From Cristatella mucedo (taxonomy: Eukaryota > Bryozoa > Phylactolaemata > Cristatellidae): a stretch of 64,000 bases of DNA. The position numbers and the translations under genes are program-made. Positions 1-11,017 of the stretch are shown in pieces; within the stretch, counting starts at the first letter, position 1; each line of letters opens with the position of its first letter. The stretch is taken from contig WPIO01000359.1 in the NCBI GenBank assembly GCA_009760855.2, positions 1 through 64,000 of the forward strand, given 5' to 3'. The notes under the pieces were generated by a model. It saw nothing but the letters and a program-made list of their open reading frames with translations. It made no database searches and had not been told where the DNA came from.

Positions 1-225
1 TACCGGCATTTCCTATAAACTGCAGTCATAGCTTTTAAGGTGATATGTCCCCTGGTACAAGTATTTAAGCTTGTTTGGTTAATTTTTAGTTCGGAGACAT
101 ATATCCTTTAGTGGTAATTATAGTTTCAACAATTGATTCATTATCTTACTACTATTTCCATCAAATTGCATGCATTGCGATTAAGGAGTTATGTCACCTG
201 CTGCAACTATTTATGCTTTTTTTGT
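1..225 (+). repeat. Diverged Sat132 monomers at the start of unit A
   Basis: This stretch aligns by eye, in order, to the AT-rich satellite that fills 32936-64000. It has an acatatatcctttag segment like the satellite's atatatcctttag, then a TTATCTTACTACTA segment like TTATCTTACTGGTA, then a gcatgcattgcgat segment like ccgcaggcgttccga, then gttatgtcacctgctgcaac like gttatctcccctgctaaaac, then tatttatgc like tatttacgc. About one and a half to two monomers are present, far more diverged than monomers of the main array. The same relics open unit C at 27652-27925. The CpG and ACGCGT positions are mostly lost. Confidence 0.75.
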
Positions 226-1167
226 TAATTTTGTTAATTGCAGGAGTTAACAGTACCATAAAGCTGCTGGAAACAGTGACTAGCGAAAAATACATTCCGG
301 CGATGTTCCCATTTTGCTTTGTAAGAGCAACGATAATTAATCGTTTGACAATATATAATAGAAAGCCAACCTAAATCTGTCCATTCATTAGCTGCTCACT
401 GCACATTAACCATCCGACTCAAAGGTCAAGGGTGGTATTGTTCTGTTAAGTGGTGAGTACCGTGGTTTGCGTAATGAACCCAGCTTCAATTTTATATTCA
501 AAAATTTTAAAGAGGAATAATAATAAATACATTATGTTATTATATAAGTTAACATAAAACCTAAACCTTCGTAGCGTTTTCGGCAAACCTAGCTTCAAAT
601 TTCCGAGCGATCCAAGGTCGCGTACCACGAGACAGCCCACATTCGCTGAAAGGTAAATAAACTTACTGGCTTTTTTAATTTACGGTAAGTAAACATTAAT
701 TTTGATTAACGTATGCTAATTATTATGATAAAGGCACCCTTAAGTGTTAGTGCGGTTTTTGTCACAAGCACAACAACAGTATTCCGGATTACCTGTTAAT
801 GCAAGAGGGTAACCCAATGTGCTTCTCGTTGTCGCCGTGATTCTGCTAAGTACTTCCACGTATCGTCGATCTTGTCGGTAAGAGTCGTACATTGTGTGAT
901 TTCCCTTCTAAGCCGGTTGGTACCACCATGCCCCGGCCGCTGAGATTTCGGCATTCTTTTTTGCTATGCCTTCTCTCCCTGCCTGTTTCCACCACTTCCT
1001 CAGTTTCTGTTCCCGACAGTGTGGAGTTACAGTCGCTTGCTTGGAGTAGGCCTCCTTTGCTAAGAGAGATGTTTAAGGTAAAGTTTAGCCGCGGCATAGC
1101 TAGCGGCCTGGAGGCTTCTTCTATCCTGTCTATGACTTGCTAAATGTCCTTGTAGGTACCCCTCGTG

Positions 1168-1171
1168 TATA
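1168..1171. other. Empty target site of the 1722-bp insertion found in unit C
   Basis: Unit A reads gtg-tata-tattg here. Unit C at the equivalent place reads gtg-tata, the insertion, then tata-cattg. This copy therefore shows the pre-insertion state and defines the 4-bp target duplication. Confidence 0.85.
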
Positions 1172-2115
1172 TATTGTTTTATTTTGCAGTATTCCACACC
1201 TTTTCGTTTTAGCGGCAATTTAGCATGTCCCCTCGTTTAGTTCAGTAACTCACGTCTTTTCTCCTTTGCCGACTTAGAATATAAACATCTGGTGTATAGC
1301 CTGAGTGTAAACAGCCTGTGCTGTTCAATGGACCACTCTTCGTAGCTTTAAACTTGCTACCGTGCCCAAGGCCCCTACACCTTTTTATTTGTAGTGCACG
1401 AGTACACATGTGTTTTGTTGTGGCACTAGATATCTTACTTTTATAGCTCGCCCGAACAGGTGATTCCCTACCCCACTTTGTCTTCCTGCCCCAACTGCAG
1501 GCTCAGCGACTGAAGTGGTATTTGTCAAGCCAGACCTTTCTTGCTATTTCGTTCGAAACTGTGGCTTGCTCTCCATGGTCATTACCTTTCGATGACGTTA
1601 TTGCTTGCTGGTAGTCCATGAAATGTGCTTCTCGTTCTCGTGGCTTGTTTGACCTGCTATGATGGATGCTACCAGCCGGACTAATGCATTAGTTACTTTC
1701 AAATTGATGGCCCACACTTCGCCGAGCCTCTGTTTGCCCGAAGCTGGAAGGTAATAGGGCATCAGCTTCTTGTGAAGCCACTGCCGTTTAATCTCAGCTC
1801 GAACGGCTAGCTTCGCTGAAAATGCTCCCTATAAATGTAGGTTGTCCGTCCACACAATGATGACCTCACAGACCGAGCTCGTTATAGCTTTGACTTTCGG
1901 TCGCCTTGAGTTTTACTTAGTAGTCACTCAGTGGGCTCTCAGTGTGCCAGACCATGTCGTTGCTTGCACACCATCCCTGTGAAAAGGCTCTGAGAACGTG
2001 TGGCGATGCTGCTGCTGCCACTGCTTGGGCATTGGGCTGGCACCAGGCTACAAACACCAGTTTGCTGCCCGAACGACCACAAAATGTCTGCACTTCCTAT
2101 GGGTCTGCCTTTGTC

Positions 2116-4750
2116 TAGGCCTATCGCGACTAATTATGTTAACACACATCAGTTCGAGGCAGATCTCGGTATATCGAGACACTTTGAATCAGCTCGTAAG
2201 AGCCTGCCGTAGCTCGAAGCAGAGTCCGGCGCCTTGCTTTAGGCCAATCGCAACTGACTATGTCAACTCCCATCAGTTCGCAAAAGATCTCGGTATAACT
2301 AGGCACCTCTAATCTGCTTGTCGGCGCCTGCCGTAGCTCGCAGCAGAGTTCTGGGCCTTGCTTTAGGCCATTCGCGACTTACTACCCATTTTGCATTAAT
2401 TCGCGTCAGACCTCGGTATATCGAGACAGCTCGAGTCAGCTCGTCGGAGCTTGCTGTAGCGCCCAGCACAGTGCTGCGTCTTGCTGTAGGCCTATCACGA
2501 CGGATTATTTCAAATCGCATCAGTTCACGGAAGATCTCGGTATACCAAGACGCCTAGAATCTGCTCGTCGGAGTGTGCCGTAGCTCGAAGCAGAGGGCTC
2601 CGCCGTGCTTTAGGATAATCGCGACTGATTATGTCAACTCCTATCAGTTTGTGGCTGATCTCAGAATATCGAGACAGCTCGAGTCAGCTAGTCGGAGCTT
2701 GCCGTAGCTGGTAGGTGAGTGCTGCGTCTGGCTGTAGCCTGATCGCGACTGATTATGACAACTTGCATCAGTTCGAGGCATATCGTATATCGGTATATCG
2801 AGACAGCTCGAGGGAGCTCGTCGGAGGGTGCTGTAGCTTGCCGAAAAGTGCTCTGACATGCTTTAGGCCAATCGCACCTGAATAACTCATTTCGCATGAG
2901 TTCGCAGAAGAACTCGGTATGTCAAGACGACTTGAGTCAGCTCGTTGGAGCTTGCCATAGCTGGCAGCAGAGTGCTGCACCTTGCTTTAGGCCAATCGCG
3001 ACTGATTATGTCAACTCTCATCACTTCACGGCAGGTCTCGGAATATAGAGACAGCTCCAAAAAACTCGTCGGAGCTTGTTGTAGCTGGCAGCAGAGTGTT
3101 GCGTCGTGCATTAGGCCTATGGCGACGAATTATTTTAACTCTTATCAGTTCGCGGCAGATCTCGGTATAATGAGACACCTCGAATCCTCTCGTCGGAGTG
3201 TGCCGTAGCTCCCAGCAGAGTGCTGGGCCTTGCTTTAGGCCAGTCGCGACTAATAATGTCAATTCCCATTAGTTCGCAGCAGAACTCGGTATATCGGGAC
3301 AGCTCGAGTCAGCTCGTCGGAGCTTGCTGTAGTGCACAGCCCACTGCTCCGTCTTGCTTTAGGCCTATCGTGACGGATTATTTTAACTCACATCAGTTAA
3401 CGGCAGATCACGGTATATCAGAACGCCTCGAATCTTCTCGTCGAAGCTTGCCATAGCTCCCCAGCAGAGTGCTGGGCCTTGCTTTGGGCCAATCGCGACT
3501 GTTTATGTCGACTTGCATTAGTTCGCAGCAGATCTCGGAATATCGAGACACCTCATGGTTCTCATCGGAGCATGCCGTAGCTCCATGCCAAATGGTCCGA
3601 CCTGATTTAGGCCGTTCGCACCTGATTACCTCATTTCGTATGAGTTCGCTGCAGAACTCGGTATATCGAGACAGTTCGAGTCAGCTCGTCAGAGCTTTCT
3701 GTAGCCAGCAGCAGAGTGTTGCGTCTTGCTTTTGGCCCATCGCGACTGATTATATTGACTCGCATCAGTTAGCGGCAGATCTCGGTATATCGAGACACCT
3801 CGAATCTGCTCGTCGGAGCTTGCCATAGCTCGCAGAAGAGTGCTGGGCCTTGCTTTAGGCCAATCGCCACCTATTATGTCAACTCACATCAGTTCTTGGC
3901 AGATCTTGGTATATCGAGACACCTCGAATATGGTCGTCGGAGCATGCCGTTGCTCACAGCAGAGTGCTCCGACTTGCTTTAATCCAATCGCAACTCATTG
4001 TCTGAACTGGCATCTCCTCGCCGCAGATCTTAGTACATCCAGACAACTCGTGGCAGCTTGCCGAAGCTTGCCGTACCTCGGAGCAGAGTCCCGCGTCTTG
4101 CTTTAAGCCTATCGCGACTGATTACGTCAACTCGCATCAGTTCGCAGCCGATCCTGATATATCGAGACACCTTGAATTAGTTCGTCGGAGCTTGCCGTCG
4201 CGCCAAGCAGACTGCTGCGTCTTGCTATAGGCCTGTCGCGACTGATCATGTCAACATGCATCAGTTCACGGCAGATCTCGATATATCGATACAACTTGAA
4301 TCTGCTAATCGGAGCTTCCAGTAGCTCCCAGAAAAGTGGTCCGACCCACATTAAGCCAATCGCAACTCGTTGTCTGAACTGGCATCAAATAAACTTCGTG
4401 GAGGATCTAGGTACATCGAGACAATTCGTAGCAGCTTGTTAAAGCTCTCGGTAGCTTGCAGCAGAGTGTTGCTTCTTTCTTTAGGCCAATCGCACTGATT
4501 AACTCATTTCGGATGAGTTCGAAGAAGAACTCAGTATACCGGGACAGTTTGAGTCAGCTTGACAGAGCTTGCCGAAGTGTGCAGCAGAGTGCTGCATCTT
4601 GCTTTAGGCCAATCGCGACGGATTATTTCTATTCCCGTCGGTTCACAGCAGATCTCGGTATATCGAGAAACCTCGAATCTGCTCGTCGGAGTGTGCCGTA
4701 CTTCGCACCAGAGTGCTGCTTCTAGCTTAGGGCCAATCGCGACTGATTAT
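2116..4750 (+). repeat. Sat120 satellite array, left part
   Basis: About 22 tandem monomers of roughly 120 bp. Landmarks recur in each: CGTCGGAGCTTGCC, cagcagagtgctg, ttgctttaggccaatcgcga, catcagttcg and tctcggtatatcgaga. Monomers differ from neighbours by many substitutions, but distant monomers can be nearly identical: the stretch from 3009 matches the stretch from 5967, and 3469-3828 matches 6425-6784. This is a higher-order organisation. The monomer is rich in CpG and in short dyads. Because 120 is a multiple of 3, short frames stay open over several monomers; they stop at the recurrent TAG in gccgtag and are not considered genes. Confidence 0.93.
4747..4750. other. Left target-site duplication (TTAT) of the LTR insertion
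   Basis: The Sat120 consensus reads gactgattatgtcaactc. Here gactga-TTAT is followed by the insertion, and TTAT-gtcaactc resumes at 5963, so four satellite bases are duplicated exactly. Confidence 0.88.
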
Positions 4751-4944
4751 TGTAACGCCGAAGGCTCGGCGGGGTAGGCTTGACCTGCCGCTTACCTAGT
4801 GGCGTAGCCTAGCGCCTACGCGCAATAAGCTGGCCGCCACGAAACGAGCTTCTCTGGCTCTGACCTGCTTACCGATACTAAAGGGGGTCGTGAGTCTGCG
4901 GCGTGAATTGGAAGCAAGACACACAAATTGGGGATTTTACTGAA

Positions 4945-4950
4945 CTTTAT
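4945..4950 (-). terminator. Polyadenylation-signal-like AATAAA of the LTR
   Basis: The minus strand reads AATAAA about 600 bp downstream of the TATA-like box and about 200 bp before the TACA end, as expected for the R/U5 side of an LTR. This is a positional inference only. The relative at 20726-21588 is truncated before this point. Confidence 0.4.
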
Positions 4951-5555
4951 TCGCAAGCGCACAAAGTCGCTGCGCGTCTAGTTCAGCTTTATCTCCACAC
5001 TCCTTCCACGCTCTCAACTGCACCAACACTCTTTCGGAGGGAATACTCCTCCACACTAAGCGCGACCCGGACCCTAAACCCTAACCGGTGAACTAGGAAT
5101 CCGCTCCCACCTGTACCGAGGGAATACCTCAAACACGCCAACTTGCACACTCTTGCAGAGGGAATACTCCTCCACACTGAAGCCCGAATCGGAGTCTAAA
5201 CCCTACCCGGAGAACTAGAACTTGGTTTCCACCAGTGCGGCAGGAATACTCCACACACGCCAACTACGTCTAGCTCGCGCCGGCAAATCCCTATGCCGAG
5301 ACCCCGTGCTAGCGCACACACAAAACACGAAAGAAACACAAAATACGAAAGAACACACAAAATGCCAGCTCGGGCGCGATACGACCGTATTCGGTGGGGT
5401 TCCATCGAATCCTCCTAGAGCTGTCTCGTCTTGTTCCGTCAATCGCCGGCGAACAGCCCGCCCTCCTCCCTCGCTTTCAGAGAAACGAGTGTGACGGCGT
5501 CGAAGCCGGACCAAAGACAAAAAGACACGAGGCCAAGAGCGAGCGTCGCTCGACT

Positions 5556-5563
5556 CTTAAATA
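5556..5563 (-). promoter_or_regulatory. TATA-like box of the LTR
   Basis: The minus strand reads TATTTAAG. The same octamer is kept in the inverted relative at 21122-21129, in a similar position from the TGTAGC end, which supports it as the U3 promoter element. Confidence 0.5.
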
Positions 5564-5962
5564 CCTAGCTGAAACAATGGGGCAAGAGCTTAGTGGTATT
5601 GGGCCCGGACACCTTGGCCCATTATGGAAAGGAATGACTACCGTCCCCAGGCCACTGGCAGGGCACCTCCGTCCAGCTTGAATGGCGAATGGGTTCCAGA
5701 TGCTTCTTTCTTGGGAAGAGGGATGGCAGGGGTTGACAGGCCAGCCAACATCTATCAGCAGCTTCCGCGAGTATCGGACCAATTCTAAAGGCCGAATCGC
5801 TGCCGCTCGTCTCAGAGCTTCCTGGCCTGCTCCTAAGCGCTTCCTCTCTAACCACACTGAAGCTCCTCTCTGGCTCACTGCTCCAGGACAAAGGGGCTCT
5901 AGCCCGCCGCCGAACAGCTCTTGTTCGCACTAAAATTCAGCCAAGGCCAGCAGGGCGCTACA

Positions 5963-8900
5963 TTATGTCAACTCTCATCACTTCACGGCAGGTCTCGGAA
6001 TATAGAGACAGCTACAGTAAACTCGTCGGAGCTTGTTGTAGCTGGCAGCAGAGTGTTGCGTCGTGCATTAGGCCTATGGCGACGAATTATTTTAACTCTT
6101 ATCAGTTCACGGCAGATCTCGGCATAACGTGACACCTCGAATCCTCTCGTCGGAGTGTGCAGCAGCTCCCAGCAGAGTGCTGGGCCTTGCTTTAGACCAG
6201 TCGCGACTAAATATGTCAACTCCCATTAGTTCTCGGCAGATCTCGGTATATCGAGACAGCTCGAGTCAGCCCGTCGGAGCTTGCTGTAGCCCACAGCACA
6301 GTGCTCCGTCTTGCTTTAGACCTATCGTGACGGATTGTTTTAACTCGCATCAGTTCACGGCACATCACATTATATCCGGACGCCTCGAATCTGCTCGTCG
6401 AAGCTTGCCGTAGCTTGCAGAAGAGTGCTGGGCCTTGCTTTGGGCCAATCGCGACTGTTTATGTCAACTTGCATTAGTTCGCAGCAGATCTCGGAATATC
6501 GAGACACCTCATGGTTCTCATTGGAGCACGCCATAGGTCCCTGCAGAATGGTCCGACCTGATTTAGGCCGTTTGAACCTGATCACCTTATTTCGTATGAG
6601 TTCGCTGCAGAACTCGGTACATCAAGAGAGTTCGAGTCAGCTCGTCGGAGCTTTCTGTAGCCAGCAGCAGAGTGTTGCGTCTTGCTTTTGGCCCATCGCG
6701 ACTGATTATGTCAACTGGCATCAGTTATCCACAGATCTCGGTATATCGAGACACCTCGAATCTGCTCGTCGGAGCTTGCCATAGCTCGCAGCAGAGTGCT
6801 GCACCTTGGTTTAGGCTAATCGCACCTGATTAACTTATTTAGAATGAGTTCCCAGTAGAACTCGATATATCGAGACAGCTCGAGTCAGCTTGTCGGGGCG
6901 GGCTGTAGCTTGCCCTAGTGTGCTGTGTCTTGCTTTAGGCCAACCGCCACCTATTATGTCAACTCTCATCAGTTCGCTGCAGATTTTGGTACATCGAGAC
7001 ACCTTGAATTTGCTTGTCTGAGTTAGTGTAGCTCGCAGCAGAGTGCTTGGTCTTGCTTCAGGCCTATCGCGACTAATTATTTATACCTCACATCAGTTCC
7101 CTGCAGATCTTGGTATATCGATACACCTCGAATCTGCTCGTCGGAGCATGCCGTTCCTCACAGCAGAGTGCTCCGACATGCTTCAGGCCAATCACAACTC
7201 ATCGTCTAAACTCGCATCACTTCGCTGCAGATCTTAGTACATCAATCCAACTCGTGGCAGCTTGTCGAAGCTTGACGTACCTTGGGGCAGAGTGCTGCGT
7301 CTTGCTTTAAGCCTATCGCAACGATTATGTCAACTCGCATCAGTTGGCAGCCGATCTTAGTATATCGAGACACCTCGAATCAGTTCATCGGAGCTTGCCG
7401 TAGCACCCAGCAGACTGCTGTGTCTCTCTTTACGCCTGTCGCGACTGATCATGTCAACTTCCATCAGTTCGCGGCAATTCTTGATGTATCGATACAACTA
7501 AAATCTGCTAATCGGAGCTTACCATAGCTCCCACTAGAGTGCTCCGACCCACATAAAGCCAATCGCAACTCATTGTCCGAACTTGCATCAAATGAACTTC
7601 CCGGAGGATCTAGGTACACCGAGACAAGTCGTGGCAGCTTATTAAAGCTCTCTGTAGCTTCCAGCAGAGTGCTGAGTCTTGCTTTAGGCCAATCGCACCT
7701 GATTAACTCATTTCGGATGTGTTTGAAGGGAAATTCAGTATACCCAGACAGTTCGAGTCAGCTTGACGGAGCTTGCCGAAGTGTGCAGGAAAGTACTGTG
7801 ACTTGCTTTAGGCCTACTGCGACGGATTATTTCAATTCGCATCGGTTCACGGCAGATCTCGGTGTATCGAGAAACCGCGAATCTGCTCGTCGGAGTGTCC
7901 AGTACCTTGCAGGAGAGTGCTGCGTCTTGCTTTAGGCCAATCGCAATGGATTGTTTCACCTGGCATCAGTTCAAGGCAGATCACTTTATATCGAGACTCC
8001 TCAAATTTGCTCGTCGATTCTTGCCGTAGCTCTCAGCAGAATGCTGAGCCTTGCTTTAGACCAATCGCGACTGATTATCCATTTCGCATGAGTTTGGCAG
8101 AACTCGGTATATCGAGACCTCACAAGTGAGCTCGTCGAAGCTGCCGTAGCACCGAGCAGAATGCTGCACCTTGCTTTAGGCCAACCTCGATGGATTATGT
8201 CGACTGGCATCAGTAAACGCCAGATCTCAGTATGTCGAGACACCTCGAATCTGCTCGTCGGAGCATGCGGTAGCTTGAAGTTGAGTGCTGCACCTTGCTT
8301 TAAGCCCATCGCACTTGATTACGTCATTTAGCAGGACTTCCCAGCAGATCACAGAACATCTGAGAAACCCTGAATCTGTTCGTCGGAGCGTGCAGTAGCT
8401 GGCAGCATAGTGCTGCACCTTGTTTTAAGTATATTGCACTTGATTAGGTTATTTCACACGAGTTCGCAGCAAATCTCGAAATATCTAGAAACCTCGAATC
8501 TGCTCTTGGGAGTGTGCCCTAGCTGGCAACAGAGTGGTGCACCTTGCTTTAGGCCATTCGCACTTGAATAACTCATTTCGCATGAGTTTGCAGCATATCG
8601 ATGAAAATCTAGAAACCTCGAAACTGCTCGTCGGAACCTGCGGTAGCTGGCAATAGATTACTGTGCCTTGCTTTAAGCCATAAGCACTTGAATAACTCAT
8701 TTTGCATGAATTCGCAGCCAATCAAGGAATATCTAGAAACCTCGAATCTGCTTGTCGGAGTGAGGGGTAGCTGGCAGCAGAGTGTGGCGCCTTGCTTTAG
8801 GCCATTCGCACTTGACTAACTCATTTCCCACGAGTTTGCAGCAGATCGCAGAATATTTGGAAAACCCCGAATCTGCGCATCGGAGCATACAGTAGCTGGC

Positions 8901-11017
8901 TGCAGAGTGCTGAGCCTTGCTTTTGGCCATTCACACTTGATAACCTCATTCCACATGAGTTCCCAGAAGATCACAGACTATTTGGAAACCTCCAATCTGC
9001 TCGTCGGAATATGGTAGCTTGCAACAGAGTGCTTCACCTTGCTTTTAGCCATTCGCACTTGAATAACTCACTTCGCAAGAGTTCGCAGCAGATCGCAGAA
9101 TATATAGCGACCTCGAATCTGCTCCACGGAGCATGCGATAGCTGGGAGCAGAGTGCTGCACCTTCCTTTAAGCCATTCGCACTTTATTAGGTCATTTCTC
9201 ACAAGTTCGCAGCAGAGCGCAGAATATCTAGAAACCTCGAATCTCGTCGTCGGAGCATGTGGTAGCTGGCAGCAGAGTGCTGCACCTTGCTTTAAGCCAT
9301 TCGCACTTGATTAAGTCATTTCGGACGAGTTCCCAGCAGATCGCCGAATATCTAGTAACCTCGAATCTGGTCCATAGAGCATGCAGTAGTTGGCAGCAGA
9401 GTGCTGCATCTTGGTTTAAGCCAGTTGCACTTAATTAACTCATTTTTCACGAGTGTGCAGCAGATCGCAGAATATCTAGAAACCTGGAATCTGCTCGTCG
9501 GAGCTTGCGGTTGCTGGCAGCAGAGTGCTAGGCCTTGCTTTAGGCCATTCGCACTTGATCAACTCATTTCGCATTAGTGTGCCGCAGATCTCAGAATATC
9601 TAGAAACTTCAAATCCGCTCGTCTGAGTATGCTGTTGCTGGCAGCAGAGTATGACGCCTTGCATTAGGCCATTCACACTTGAATAACACATTTCGCATGA
9701 GTTGGCAGCAGATCTCAGATTATCCAGAAACCTCGAATCTGCTCATCGGAGCATGCTTTAGCTGGCTGCAGAGTGCTGGGCTTTGCTTTAGGCCATTCGC
9801 ACTTGATTACCTCATTTCGCATGAGTTTGCTGCAGAACTCGGTATATCAAGACAGTTTGAGTCATCTCGTCGGAGCTTTCTGTAGCAAGCAGGAGTGTGC
9901 TGCGTCTTGCTTTTGGCCCATCGCGACTGATTATGTCGACTGGCATCAGTTAGCCGCAGATCTCAGTATATCGAGACACCCCGAATCTGCTCATCGGAGC
10001 TTGCCATGGCTCGAAGCAGAGTGCTGCACCTTGCTTTAGGCTAATCGCACCTGATTAACTTATTTAGAATGAGTTCCAGTAGAAATCGGTATATCGAGAC
10101 AGCTCGAGTCAGCTCGTTGGGGCGTGCTGTAGCTTGCCCCAGTGTGCTGTGTCTTGGTTTAGGCAAATCGACACCTATTATGTCAACTTTCATCAGTTTG
10201 CTGCAGATCTTGGTATATCGTTACACCTTGAATTTGCTCGTCGGAGTGTGATGTAGCTCGAAGCAGAGTGCTGGGTCTTGCTTTAGGTCTATCGCGACTG
10301 ATTAATTTTACCTCACATCAGTTTGCTGCAGATCTTGGTATATCGATACACCTCGAATCTGCTCGTCGGAGCATGCAGTTTCTCACAGCAGAGTGCTCCG
10401 ACATGCTTCAGGCCAATCACAACTCATTGTCTGAACTCGCATCACTTGTCTGCAGATCTTAGTACATCGAGCCAACTCGTTGCCGCTTGTCGAAGCTTGA
10501 TGTACCTTGGAGCAGAGTGCTGCATCTTGCTTTAGGCCTATCGCGACGATTATGTCAACTTGCATCAGTTTGCAGCCGATCGTAGTATATCGAGACACCT
10601 CGAATCAGTTCATCGGAGCTTGCTGTAGTGCCCAGCAGACTGCTGTATCTGTCTTTAGGCCTGTCGCGACTGATCATGTCAACTTGCATCCATTGGCGGC
10701 AGATCTCGATGTATCGATGCAACTAGAATCTGCTAATCGGAGCTTACCATAGCTCCCAGCAGAGTGCTCCGACCCACATTAAGCCAATCGCAACTCATTG
10801 TCTGAACTCGCATCAAATGAACTTCGCAGAAGATCTAGGTACATCGAGACAATTCGTGGCAGCTTGTTAACGCTCTCTGTACCTTCCAGCAGAGTGCTGC
10901 GTCTTGCTTTAGGCCAATCGCACCTGATTAACTTGTTTCGGATTAGTTCGAAAAAAAACAGTATACCGAGACAGTTCGAGTCAGCTTAATGGAGCTTGCC
11001 GAAGTGTGCAGCAGAGA
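5963..11017 (+). repeat. Sat120 satellite array, right part
   Basis: About 42 further ~120-bp monomers continue in the same register after the LTR. Higher-order repetition is clear: the stretch 7043-7527 matches 10268-10752 with a constant 3225-bp offset. The block at 6425-6784 is closely related both to 3469-3828 and to about 9773-10039. The array ends inside a monomer at gtgcagcagaga, where the 16-bp minisatellite begins directly. Confidence 0.93.
8220..9770 (+). repeat. Regional Sat120 subfamily
   Basis: About 13 consecutive monomers share variants that are rare elsewhere: ccattcgcacttgaataactc in place of caatcgcgactgattatgtc, and cagaatatctagaaacctcgaa in place of the tatatcgagacacctcgaa form. 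They also share gagcatgcggtagctggcagc. The block is flanked on both sides by the common types, so it looks like a locally amplified lineage. Several monomers carry an AACTCAT-ttcgc-ATGAGTT dyad, for example at 8570-8588. Confidence 0.8.

Larger units (their letters stand above)
1..2115 (+). repeat. Unit A: dispersed ~2.1-kb duplication (copy with empty insertion site)
   Basis: The sequence matches 27703-28845 plus 30568-31525 (unit C) nearly base for base, apart from substitutions and small indels. A 0.5-kb internal part also matches 26601-27093 (unit B). The match to C begins at base 1, so the duplication probably extends left of the window. It ends at the shared ttgtc (2111-2115), after which Sat120 begins here and a G13 tract begins in C. 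No gene is recognised. A short frame at 111-374 is shared with unit C, but all the codon differences I checked change the amino acid, which argues against coding constraint. The frame at 892-1143 is broken by a deletion in C. Confidence 0.85.
4751..5962 (-). mobile_element. Solo-LTR-like insertion (1212 bp) in Sat120
   Basis: The insertion begins TGTAACGCC and ends GGCGCTACA, a 9-bp inverted terminal repeat with one mismatch and TG/CA ends. It is flanked by TTAT on both sides. Read on the minus strand it is laid out like an LTR: a TATTTAAG TATA-like box at 5556-5563 lies about 400 bp from the 5' end, and an AATAAA signal at 4945-4950 lies about 200 bp before the 3' end. It contains a degenerate ~120-bp internal tandem duplication at about 5037-5275. 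No gag or pol reading frame, primer-binding site or second LTR is present, so a solo LTR left by LTR-LTR recombination is the best reading. 4-bp duplications and TG/CA ends suit Ty3/gypsy-like elements, but the family is not proved. A truncated relative lies at 20726-21588. Confidence 0.78.

Noticed and set aside
111-374. Open frame in unit A with a partner in unit C (27894-28076), sharing its last ~50 codons and stop
   Set aside because: The codon differences between the two copies (Leu/Gln, Ser/Lys, Ile/Leu, Val/Leu, Ala/Val, Thr/Ile) all change the amino acid, the N-terminal parts are unrelated in frame, and the start lies in decayed satellite. This is not what a conserved gene shows.
892-1143. 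83-codon frame with a signal-peptide-like hydrophobic start in unit A
   Set aside because: Unit C has a ~26-bp deletion inside it and unit B is truncated within it, so it is not maintained.
3469-3828. 119-codon frames in Sat120, repeated at 6425-6784
   Set aside because: Monomer length is a multiple of 3 and both blocks are recent duplicates. Most monomers stop at the recurrent TAG, and no domain is visible.
5073-5090. Telomere-like ccctaaaccctaacc in the LTR, and gaccctaaccctcac at 29514 and 30508
   Set aside because: At most two imperfect repeats inside mobile elements, and no telomeric array.
2116-11017. CRISPR-like regular repeats
   Set aside because: The whole monomer is repeated. There are no short identical repeats separated by unique spacers, and the DNA is eukaryotic.
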